From Actinomycetes bacterium (GTDB lineage: Bacteria; Actinomycetota; Actinomycetes; Mycobacteriales; Micromonosporaceae): a stretch of DNA of 5,095 nt. Under the pieces are notes generated by a model. It worked only from the letters and a program-made list of their open reading frames with translations, had not been told where the DNA came from and ran no database searches. This document shows, piece after piece, positions 1-5,095 of the stretch. Both the position numbers and the translations under genes were made by a program. The DNA is taken from contig JAJYSW010000233.1 of NCBI GenBank assembly GCA_021793335.1, positions 1-5,095 on the forward strand, given 5' to 3'. Every line of letters starts with the position of its first letter. Position 1 is the stretch's first letter.

Positions 1-1366
1 TGAGCGTGCGGCGGCGCGCCAGGACCAGCGCGCCCACTCCAGTGGCGAGCAACGCGAGTGCGGCCGCGAAGACCCAGGTCAGCCCGGCCCCGGTGGTCGG
101 CAGCTTCGGGCCCCCGGGGCCCGTGCCGTCGCCTCCGCCGCCGCCGCTGCCGCCCGGGGCGATGGCGTCGAGGTCGACGTCCTCGTCGAAGGCCAGCGCG
201 AACGAGACCGGGTCGACCGCATCGCCGGCCTCGTAGAAGCGGGTCTCCTGGCCGTGCACATTGCCGGTGAAGAAATCGGCTCCGGACTCGGTCAGGACCG
301 CTGCGGCTCCCGAGACGGCCAGGCCGCCGTCGACCACGCCGAGTTCGACCTCGTCCAGGTCGGCCAGTTCGGTGTCCCCGACGTACAGGGACAGGTCGTC
401 ACCGGTGCCGCGCACGGCCAGGCCGGTGATGGTCAGCTCCAGCTCGCCGTCGTGGCCGGTGAAGCGGACGGTCCCTGCGAAGGAGGCGTCGAGCTCACCG
501 GTGTCGGCGTCGAACGTGCCGCTCGCCCCGGTGAAACGGAAGACGTTCTCGGCGTACCGCTCGGCGCCGTCCGAAGTGGTGATGTCGCCGTGCGCGATGG
601 GACCGGTCACGTAGTTGCGGAAGGATTCCTTGACGCCCCAGTCGGCGCGGCCGTCGACGATGTCGAGGACTCCTTCGGGTTCGGCCGGGGCGGTCGTCTC
701 GGTCTCCTCGCCCCCGGGCGTCTCCTCACCGGGAGTCTCGGTCTCCTCGCCGGAGTCGGGCCGGCCGGTCTTGATGGCGACCGTGACGGGGTCGAGCGCC
801 TCTCCCTCGGCGTAGAACCCGGCGAAGGCGTCGGCGCCCTCGGCGGTCAGGACCGCCGGGACGTCGCCGGCGGTGGTGTACTCGCCTCGTTCCCATGAGC
901 GGTCGGAGAAGTCCAGGTCGGCGAAGGGCACGTCCTCTCGAGTGCCGTCGGGGTCGGTGACGTTCAGGTACAGGACGCCGGTGCCCGAGGCGTGGTCGGT
1001 CTCGACGCGGATGTCGGAGAACGCGAGGTCGAGTTCGCCGTCGTGGCCCCAGAAGTGGACGTACCCCTCGGACTGGGCGACCACGTCGTGAGCCCCCATG
1101 TCGTAGGTTCCTCCGGTGACGGGGAAGCCATAGACGCCGTTCTCATCGGCGCTCGCGCCGTCACCGGTGGTGACCTCGCCCTGGGCGATCGGGCTGACCA
1201 CGTAATTGCGGAAGGACTCCTTGACGCTCCATGTGATCGATCCGTCCACAATGGGGAATTCGCTCGGCTGGGCGGTCGCCGGGGCGGCGGCGAGCCCGAC
1301 CGCGGCGGTGGCGGTCACGGCCGTCGCGGCCAGGGCCGCGAGGCGTCTGCGGGTGGGGGAGTGCAT
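1..1366 (-). CDS. Sortase-anchored surface protein with two HtaA heme-binding domains (3' end outside window)
   Basis: The frame is open from an ATG at 1366 to the window edge, giving 455 residues and no stop; the missing tail is probably short. Residues 1-32 are a signal peptide (TRRRLA basic start, hydrophobic core, ATA then Q33); the twin arginines leave Tat export possible. HtaA domain 1 spans about 42-197 (SFRNY Tyr55, GHDG His108, FAGFY Tyr185) and domain 2 about 236-392 (Tyr252, His305, Tyr378). The Tyr-His spacing of 53 in both matches the heme-ligating Tyr and supporting His known from corynebacterial HtaA domains. An acidic Glu/Thr/Pro linker (203-230) separates the domains. A Gly-rich stretch (405-419), LPTTG (422-426), a hydrophobic segment (about 428-450) and RRR form a classic sortase sorting signal, so the protein is inferred to be covalently attached to the cell wall. 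An AAGGAG at 1378-1383 precedes the start. The gene lies 5 bases after the other HtaA gene, so they are probably cotranscribed. Function as heme receptor is inferred from family and context. Confidence 0.93.
   Translation of the reverse strand, partial: MHSPTRRRLAALAATAVTATAAVGLAAAPATAQPSEFPIVDGSITWSVKESFRNYVVSPIAQGEVTTGDGASADENGVYGFPVTGGTYDMGAHDVVAQSEGYVHFWGHDGELDLAFSDIRVETDHASGTGVLYLNVTDPDGTREDVPFADLDFSDRSWERGEYTTAGDVPAVLTAEGADAFAGFYAEGEALDPVTVAIKTGRPDSGEETETPGEETPGGEETETTAPAEPEGVLDIVDGRADWGVKESFRNYVTGPIAHGDITTSDGAERYAENVFRFTGASGTFDADTGELDASFAGTVRFTGHDGELELTITGLAVRGTGDDLSLYVGDTELADLDEVELGVVDGGLAVSGAAAVLTESGADFFTGNVHGQETRFYEAGDAVDPVSFALAFDEDVDLDAIAPGGSGGGGGDGTGPGGPKLPTTGAGLTWVFAAALALLATGVGALVLARRRTL
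89..103 (-). other. LPTTG sortase sorting motif
   Basis: These five codons read Leu-Pro-Thr-Thr-Gly (residues 422-426). They are followed by about 23 mostly hydrophobic residues and an RRR cluster, and preceded by a glycine-rich stretch. This order is the standard cell-wall sorting signal of Gram-positive surface proteins: sortase cuts between Thr and Gly and joins Thr to the wall precursor. No sortase gene is in the window. Confidence 0.9.
696..751. repeat. Direct repeat in the acidic inter-domain linker
   Basis: A 17-bp sequence (gtctcggtctcctcgcc on the plus strand) occurs at 696-712 and again, identical, at 735-751. The copies are 39 bases, or 13 codons, apart. On the coding strand they encode the GEETET units of the linker between the two HtaA domains. 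The in-frame period fits linker growth by duplication, and such tracts commonly vary in length between strains. Confidence 0.75.
1028..1060. repeat. 33-bp exact repeat, copy 1 (HtaA His-pocket segment)
   Basis: This stretch is identical to 2428-2460, exactly 1400 bases away. It encodes VHFWGHDGELD in HtaA domain 1 of the wall-anchored protein, including the conserved pocket histidine. Identity covers third codon positions too. A shorter shared block of 20 bp lies at 1208-1227 and 2605-2624, over the VKESFR motif. Confidence 0.9.
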
Positions 1367-1371
1367 CGGTG

Positions 1372-2751
1372 TTACTGCTCCTTCGTGTTCTCGCCCTCGT
1401 CGGAGGGCTCGGACGGGGTGGTCGATGAGGTCTGGTCGGCGGGCTCCTTCTCAAAGGCGGCCTCGCCGGTCTCGGTGCGGTCGGCCTTGCGGCGACGGAT
1501 CGCGATGGCGGTCGCGGCGGCGGCCAGCAGCACCAGCAGGGCGGCCGGGACGGCCCACACCAGCGGGCTCGTCTCGTCCTCGGCCGGGGCGGCCTCGGCC
1601 TCCGAGGGCGAAGGGGACTCGGTCTCGGGGTCCGATCCGAGGTCGGGCAGGGCCGGCAGTTCGGCGTCGGCGGTCAGCGGAACGGCGATGGTGAGCGGGT
1701 CCATCTCGTCCCCGCCCTGGTAGTAGCCGCTGAACGCCTCGACGGCGGCCTCGCTGAGCGTGGTCGGGACGTCCTCGGCGATGAGGAGTCCGTCGCGTTC
1801 GTCCAGTTCGGCCTCGAACTCGGCCAGATCGATGCGTTCGCCGTCCACTTCGGCACTCAGCACGCCTCGGCCGTCCTCGGCGGTCACGACCGGGTCGGCG
1901 ATGGTCAGGTCCACGCCCTCGCCGGTGAAGGCCACGCTGCCGACGAAGGTCAGCTCGTAATCGCCGCCGGCGGCCTCGCCGGCGCCGTCGGTGAAGCGGA
2001 AGAGCGCGCCGCCGTCCTGGGCTCCGTCCGCGGCCCGCCAGGACCCTGCGGCGATATCGCCGCTGACGTAGTCGCGCCAGGAGGCGCGCACGCCCCAGTC
2101 GAGGATCGCCCCGGCGACCTCGCCGTCCTCACTGGGCGCTGCTTCGGACGGTTCGGGCGCCGCGCTGGAGGGCTCCGGCTCGGCGGCGATGACGTCGGCG
2201 GTGAAGCCGACCGGGTCGAGGGCGGCGCCCGCCTCATAGAAACCGGCGAACGCCTGGGCTCCGCTTGCGGTCAGCGTCGCCGAGGCGCCCTCGACCGCGA
2301 CGGTGCCGCTCTGCCCGCCGATGGCCGGGCCCGAGAGCGACGCCATGTCGGTGCGGGTCCCGTTCACGTAGACGTAGAGCGTCCCCGAGGAACCGGAGTA
2401 CTCGATGGAGGGATTGGCGAAGGTCACGTCGAGTTCGCCGTCGTGGCCCCAGAAGTGGACCCAGCCGGTGTAGGTGATCGAGGCCGTGCCCGAGTCGGGG
2501 TCGTATTCGCCGGTGGCCGAATGGAAGCGGTAGACGCCGCCGACCGTCGAGACCCCGTCGCCGGTGGTGATCTCGCCTTGGGCGATCGGACCGGTCATGT
2601 AGGAGCGGAAGGACTCCTTGACGCCCCAGTCGAGGCGTCCGCCGTCGGCCTCGTCGGCGCTCGCCGGAACGGCCCACGCCAACAGTGCGGCGGCCATGGC
2701 GACGAGGCAGGCGAGCGCGGCGACGCGGTGGCGGCGGGGGGCGTAGGGCAT
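1372..2751 (-). CDS. htaA: Membrane-anchored HtaA protein with two HtaA domains, heme uptake
   Basis: This 459-residue protein has the layout of corynebacterial HtaA: a signal peptide (1-32, PASA then D33), two HtaA domains, a C-terminal transmembrane segment (about 396-418) and a basic stop (RRRK, 419-422). Domain 1 (about 39-187) has all three pocket residues: Tyr51 in SFRSY, His103 in GHDG and Tyr172 in FAGFY. Domain 2 (about 216-360) keeps Trp219, Tyr228 and Tyr344, but where GHDG is expected it reads FTGEGVD, two residues shorter and without His. Linkers at 188-215 and 361-395 are rich in Pro, Ser, Glu and Ala. A 37-residue acidic, Ser/Thr-rich tail after the anchor should lie in the cytoplasm. 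The ATG is supported by GGAGG at 2762-2766, ten bases upstream. It is first in the minus-strand operon, behind an iron-box-like site. Predicted role: binds heme outside the membrane and hands it to HmuT. The symbol follows architecture and context; the family has many paralogs, so strict orthology is unproven. Confidence 0.93.
   Translation of the reverse strand: MPYAPRRHRVAALACLVAMAAALLAWAVPASADEADGGRLDWGVKESFRSYMTGPIAQGEITTGDGVSTVGGVYRFHSATGEYDPDSGTASITYTGWVHFWGHDGELDVTFANPSIEYSGSSGTLYVYVNGTRTDMASLSGPAIGGQSGTVAVEGASATLTASGAQAFAGFYEAGAALDPVGFTADVIAAEPEPSSAAPEPSEAAPSEDGEVAGAILDWGVRASWRDYVSGDIAAGSWRAADGAQDGGALFRFTDGAGEAAGGDYELTFVGSVAFTGEGVDLTIADPVVTAEDGRGVLSAEVDGERIDLAEFEAELDERDGLLIAEDVPTTLSEAAVEAFSGYYQGGDEMDPLTIAVPLTADAELPALPDLGSDPETESPSPSEAEAAPAEDETSPLVWAVPAALLVLLAAAATAIAIRRRKADRTETGEAAFEKEPADQTSSTTPSEPSDEGENTKEQ
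2428..2460. repeat. 33-bp exact repeat, copy 2 (HtaA His-pocket segment)
   Basis: This is the second copy of the sequence at 1028-1060, here in HtaA domain 1 of the membrane-anchored protein, where it encodes the same eleven residues. The match stops at the base on either side. Together with other shorter shared blocks it shows that the two genes are duplicates that have diverged unevenly, or that this patch was homogenised later. Confidence 0.9.
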
Positions 2752-2761
2752 GGCTCGGGAA

Positions 2762-2766
2762 CCTCC
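2762..2766 (-). promoter_or_regulatory. Ribosome binding site of the membrane-anchored HtaA gene
   Basis: The minus strand reads GGAGG ten bases before the ATG at 2751. It is the best Shine-Dalgarno match near the 5' end of the frame and fixes the start. Confidence 0.85.
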
Positions 2767-2779
2767 ATCTTGCTCTTGG

Positions 2780-2798
2780 TGAGGTAAGGCTAGCCTAA
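2780..2798 (-). promoter_or_regulatory. DtxR/IdeR-type iron box for the HtaA operon
   Basis: Read on the minus strand the site is TTAGGCTAGCCTTACCTCA. It matches the classical DtxR/IdeR consensus TTAGGTTAGCCTAACCTAA at 16 of 19 positions. It overlaps the candidate -10 of the leftward promoter and ends 29 bases before the htaA start codon. DtxR and IdeR bind such sites when loaded with ferrous iron and repress transcription, so heme uptake would be switched on in iron starvation. Binding is inferred from sequence and from the function of the neighbouring genes. Confidence 0.88.
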
Positions 2799-2834
2799 TG
2801 AAATGGATGACAGCGAAGGGGGTGCTAATTTTAT

Positions 2835-2853
2835 TTAGGCAAGGCTAAGCTAC
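2835..2853 (+). promoter_or_regulatory. Second DtxR/IdeR-type iron box, for hmuTUV
   Basis: The plus strand reads TTAGGCAAGGCTAAGCTAC. It matches the DtxR/IdeR consensus at 14 of 19 positions, or 15 if G is allowed at the central C/G position. It covers the candidate -10 of the rightward promoter and ends 43 bases before the hmuT start codon. Its centre lies 55 bases from that of the other iron box. It is weaker than that site, mainly in the right half. Confidence 0.78.
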
Positions 2854-2896
2854 GCTCGACCGGCATCCCGCTGACGACAGAACCGGAGAACGCCCC

Positions 2897-3883
2897 GTGA
2901 CCTCCCGCTTCCGCTGGGCCGCAACCGCGATCGGAGCGGCCGCCCTCCTAGTGTCGGCCGCCTGCACGGCGACCGAAGCGGCCGAAAGTCCCGACTTCGA
3001 GGTGACGGCCGACAGCGTCCAGGCGATCGCCGAGGACCCCGAACCGGCCCTCCCGACCACCGTCACCGACGCCACCGGAGCCGAGATCATGATCGACTCG
3101 GCCGAGTCGATCATCCCCCTCTCCGGGGCCTTGGCGGAGATCGTCTTCACCCTCGGCCTCGGCGGCAACGTCGTCGCCCGCGACATCACCGCCACCTTCG
3201 AACAGGCCGCCGATCTGCCCGTGGTCAGTCGCGGCCACGACATCTCCGCCGAAGGCGTCCTGTCCTTTCACCCCGACCTCGTCCTGGTCGAGACCAATTC
3301 CGGGCCCCAGACCGCGCTCGACCAGATCGCCGCCGCCGGGATCACCATCGTCGTCTTCGAGCCGGCCACCTCCATCGAGGACGTGGCCGAGCGCATCACC
3401 GGCGTCGCCGCCGCAATCGGCCTCGACGAGCTGGGCGCGGAACTGGTCGACCGCACCAACGCCGACATCGAGGCCGCCACCGAGGGCATCGACGTCGCCG
3501 ACCCGCCCCGAGTCGCCTTCCTCTACCTGCGGGGCACCGCCTCGGTCTACATGATCGGCGGATCGGAATCCGGCGCCACCTCCCTCATCGAGGCCGCCGG
3601 CGGCATCGACGCGGGTGCCGAAGCCCTCGAAGGCGATTTCATCTCCCTGACCCCCGAAGCCCTGGCCGCCGCCGCCCCCGACGTGATCCTGGTGATGGAC
3701 AAAGGGCTCGAATCCGTCGACGGCGTCGACGGGCTGGTCCAGATCCCCGGCGTCGCGCAGACCCCCGCCGGGCAGAGCGGGCGCATCGCCCACCTCCCCG
3801 ACGGCATGATGCTCTCCTATGGACCCCGCACGGGGGAGGTCGTCGCCGACCTCGCCGCCCAGCTCCACGAGGACGACCGGTGA
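2897..3883 (+). CDS. hmuT: HmuT, heme-binding lipoprotein of the heme ABC importer
   Basis: This 328-residue protein starts at a GTG with GGAG at 2885-2888, eight bases upstream. A basic N-terminus (TSRFR), a hydrophobic core and the lipobox SAAC (Cys23) mark a lipoprotein held on the outer face of the membrane. After an acidic spacer (24-50), residues about 54-325 form a periplasmic-binding-protein fold of the Fe3+/heme/B12 class (signatures ALAEIVFTLGLG near 78 and EGVLSFHPDLVLVE near 119). In corynebacterial HmuT, heme is held by a His and a Tyr, with an Arg two residues after the Tyr. Here His114 (RGHD) and Tyr210-Leu-Arg212 are the likely equivalents, and Met267 sits where a Met near the heme has been reported. 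These residues and the HtaA neighbours favour heme over siderophore or B12. The stop overlaps the hmuU start by four bases, indicating translational coupling. A perfect 26-bp palindrome lies in the coding sequence at 3089-3114. Confidence 0.93.
   Translation: MTSRFRWAATAIGAAALLVSAACTATEAAESPDFEVTADSVQAIAEDPEPALPTTVTDATGAEIMIDSAESIIPLSGALAEIVFTLGLGGNVVARDITATFEQAADLPVVSRGHDISAEGVLSFHPDLVLVETNSGPQTALDQIAAAGITIVVFEPATSIEDVAERITGVAAAIGLDELGAELVDRTNADIEAATEGIDVADPPRVAFLYLRGTASVYMIGGSESGATSLIEAAGGIDAGAEALEGDFISLTPEALAAAAPDVILVMDKGLESVDGVDGLVQIPGVAQTPAGQSGRIAHLPDGMMLSYGPRTGEVVADLAAQLHEDDR
3089..3114. repeat. Perfect 26-bp palindrome inside hmuT
   Basis: The 13 bases at 3089-3101 (atgatcgactcgg) are followed directly by their exact reverse complement at 3102-3114. 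The bases outside (c3088, c3115) do not extend the symmetry. The segment encodes MIDSAESI (residues 65-72), and the opposite strand encodes the same peptide. In mRNA it could form a stem of about 11 bp with a four-base loop. No U run follows, so it is not a typical intrinsic terminator. Function is unknown. Confidence 0.85.
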
Positions 3884-4947
3884 CCGCCGTCGAGGCCCGC
3901 CCGGAGGCCCCGCCGCCCCGAGCCCTGCGCATCGGAGGGCTCACCGCCTCGCTGCTGGCCGCCCTCGTCGCGGGCATCCTCGTCTCCAGCTCGACCGGCG
4001 CCTACGCGATCCCCGTGGGCGACCTCCTCGCCTCCGTCGGCCACCGCCTCGGTCTCGGCGGCGCGCCCGTCGAGGGCGTCGGCGAAAGTGTCCTGTGGGA
4101 CATCCGATTCTCCCGCCTCGCCCTCGCCGCCATCATCGGCGCCTGCCTGGCCTGTGCCGGGACCCTCATGCAGGGCATGTTCGGCAACCCACTGGCCGAA
4201 CCCGGCATCATCGGCGTCTCGTCCGGGGCCGCCGTCGGGGCCGTCGCGGCCATCGCCCTCGGTCTGACCTTCGCCGGGAATTGGACGGTCCCGCTGTCCG
4301 CCTTCGCGGCCGGCCTGGTCACCGTCAGCGTCGTCTACTTCATGTCGCGATCGGACGGACGAACTGAGGTGGTCACCCTCGTCCTGACCGGCGTCGCCGT
4401 CAACGGCCTGGCCGGGGCCGGGATCGGCCTGTTCGTCTTCTTCGCCGACAACGCCGAGGTCACCGAGATCACCTTCTGGCAGCTGGGCAGTCTCGCCCAG
4501 GCCACTTGGCAGAAGGTCGCCGCCGTCGCGCCGCTGGCCGCGCTCGGACTCGGCCTGGCCCCCCGCTATGCGCGGCGACTCGATCTGCTCGCCCTCGGCG
4601 AGCGCCCCGCCCGGCACTTGGGAGTGGACGTCGAACGCCTGCGCCTGGTCCTCATCGTCGTCGTCGCCCTGTTGACCGCCGCGGCCGTCGCCGTCTCGGG
4701 CGTCGTCGGCTTCATCGGTCTGGTCGTGCCCCACCTGGTGCGCATGGCCGCAGGCCCGGGCCACCGCACCCTCATTCCACTGTCCGCGCTCGGCGGCGCC
4801 GCCGTCCTGGTCTGGGCCGACCTGGCCGCCCGCACCCTCGCCGCGCCCGCCGAGATCCCCCTCGGAGTGCTCACCGCACTGGTCGGCAGCCCCTTCTTCT
4901 TCTGGCTGCTTCGCCGCACCAGACGGCGTCAAGGAGGCTGGGCCTGA
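3880..4947 (+). CDS. hmuU: HmuU, FecCD-family permease of the heme ABC importer
   Basis: This 355-residue polytopic membrane protein has the usual length of FecCD/BtuC-type permeases, the transmembrane half of importers for heme, siderophores and B12. Family landmarks are DIRFSRL (74-80), QGMFGNPLAEPGIIGVSSGA (98-117), TFWQLGSLA (198-206), the cytoplasmic coupling-loop region LLALGERPARHLGVD (236-250) that contacts the ATPase, GFIGLVVPHLVRM (277-289) and PLGVLTALVGSPFFFWLL (327-344). About ten hydrophobic segments can be traced, and both ends are Arg-rich. It begins at a GTG that overlaps the hmuT stop (GTGA), with GAGG at 3869-3872 seven bases upstream. The reported signatures are shared across the family, so substrate is assigned from hmuT and the HtaA genes, not from the permease itself. 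Confidence 0.94.
   Translation: MTAVEARPEAPPPRALRIGGLTASLLAALVAGILVSSSTGAYAIPVGDLLASVGHRLGLGGAPVEGVGESVLWDIRFSRLALAAIIGACLACAGTLMQGMFGNPLAEPGIIGVSSGAAVGAVAAIALGLTFAGNWTVPLSAFAAGLVTVSVVYFMSRSDGRTEVVTLVLTGVAVNGLAGAGIGLFVFFADNAEVTEITFWQLGSLAQATWQKVAAVAPLAALGLGLAPRYARRLDLLALGERPARHLGVDVERLRLVLIVVVALLTAAAVAVSGVVGFIGLVVPHLVRMAAGPGHRTLIPLSALGGAAVLVWADLAARTLAAPAEIPLGVLTALVGSPFFFWLLRRTRRRQGGWA
4931..4937 (+). promoter_or_regulatory. Ribosome binding site of hmuV
   Basis: AAGGAGG, a nearly full Shine-Dalgarno match, lies inside the end of hmuU, nine bases before the ATG at 4947. It supports that ATG as the start and suggests efficient initiation despite overlap with the hmuU stop. Confidence 0.88.
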
Positions 4948-5095
4948 TGCGATGGCGCACCCGACCGGATCTGCCCGGAACGGTCCCCGGGCTCGTGGCC
5001 GCCGCCGCTGGGTTGACCGTCGACCTCGGCGGCGTCCCCGTGCTGCGCGGAGTCGACCTCGACGTCCGCGCTGGGGAGGTCCTGTCACTGGTGGG
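4947..5095 (+). CDS. hmuV: HmuV, ATPase of the heme ABC importer (3' part outside window)
   Basis: Only the first 49 codons and two bases are present. The ATG shares its A with the hmuU stop (TGATG). A basic leader (MRWRTRPDLPG) is followed by AAGLTVDLGGVPVLRGVDLDVRAGE (21-44), the normal first beta strands of an ABC nucleotide-binding domain, and then VLSLVG, which runs into the Walker A loop. The lysine of Walker A, Walker B and the signature motif lie beyond the edge. As the cytoplasmic ATPase it would pair with HmuU and drive heme import by ATP hydrolysis. The family is certain from the start alone; the name HmuV rests on the operon. Confidence 0.88.
   Translation, partial: MRWRTRPDLPGTVPGLVAAAAGLTVDLGGVPVLRGVDLDVRAGEVLSLV

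Larger units (their letters stand above)
2752..2896. promoter_or_regulatory. Divergent promoter region of the htaA and hmuTUV operons
   Basis: This 145-bp gap separates the two start codons and holds a clearly AT-richer patch (about 2796-2838), as expected for promoters in a GC-rich genome. Candidate -10 hexamers are TAGGCT on the minus strand (2792-2797) and TAAGCT on the plus strand (2846-2851). Each lies within an iron-box-like site. No convincing -35 hexamer was found for either, so the exact transcription starts are uncertain. No small ORF, riboswitch or terminator hairpin was recognised here. Confidence 0.8.

Noticed and set aside
254..898. Plus-strand open frame of 214 codons opposite the wall-anchored HtaA gene
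   Set aside because: Glycine- and valine-rich antisense shadow; the minus strand carries the sorting signal and HtaA motifs in one uninterrupted frame.
1367..1371. A separate promoter or terminator between the two HtaA genes
   Set aside because: Only five bases separate them, and no hairpin or promoter-like hexamers were seen around the junction; cotranscription is simpler.
992..1723. Plus-strand open frame of 243 codons across the junction of the two HtaA genes
   Set aside because: It is antisense to both genes, has no recognisable domain and ends in low-complexity Ser/Gly sequence.
3089..3114. The palindrome as a transcription terminator
   Set aside because: No T run follows on either strand, and termination early in hmuT would silence the downstream transporter genes.
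2948..3868. Minus-strand open frame of 306 codons opposite hmuT
   Set aside because: The product is Gly/Asp-rich and low in complexity, and the plus strand encodes a full-length recognisable HmuT.
2897..4947. Siderophore or vitamin B12 importer instead of heme importer
   Set aside because: The permease family alone would allow it, but the HmuT His114 and Tyr210-x-Arg212 pattern and the divergent HtaA genes point to heme.
3817..5088. Minus-strand open frame of 423 codons opposite hmuU and hmuV
   Set aside because: It is a shadow of GC-rich coding sequence. Its product is low-complexity Gly/Asp/Arg/Glu-rich with no domain, and it lies opposite clear hmuU and hmuV.

Overview
The window is a compact heme-iron uptake locus from a high-GC Gram-positive bacterium. 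The actinobacterial assignment rests on the very GC-rich third codon positions, GTG starts, HtaA-domain surface proteins (a family best known from Corynebacterium) and DtxR/IdeR-type iron boxes. The genus cannot be read from the sequence.

Layout: two genes run leftward on the minus strand from a 145-bp divergent intergenic region (2752-2896). The first (1372-2751) encodes a secreted protein with two HtaA heme-binding domains, a C-terminal membrane anchor and a cytoplasmic tail. Five bases after it comes a second two-HtaA-domain gene (1-1366, cut by the left edge), whose product ends in an LPTTG sortase signal. Rightward from the same intergenic region run hmuT (heme-binding lipoprotein, 2897-3883), hmuU (FecCD-type permease, 3880-4947) and hmuV (ATPase, from 4947, cut by the right edge just before its Walker A lysine). 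hmuT/hmuU and hmuU/hmuV overlap by 4 and 1 bases.

Working model: the wall-anchored HtaA protein captures heme at the surface, the membrane-anchored HtaA protein passes it inward, lipoprotein HmuT delivers it to HmuU, and HmuV powers import. The intergenic region holds two DtxR/IdeR-like operators, one near each divergent start (16/19 and 14/19 matches to the 19-bp consensus), so both arms are probably repressed by iron together.

Heme import by HtaA plus HmuTUV is a known type of system. The less usual points are: pairing of a sortase-anchored with a membrane-anchored two-domain HtaA protein in one operon; loss of the conserved heme-pocket histidine in one of the four HtaA domains; an eight-residue, histidine-containing insertion beside the second pocket tyrosine in another; an exact 33-bp repeat shared by the paralogs; and a perfect 26-bp palindrome inside hmuT. 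I see no sign of a wholly new system.
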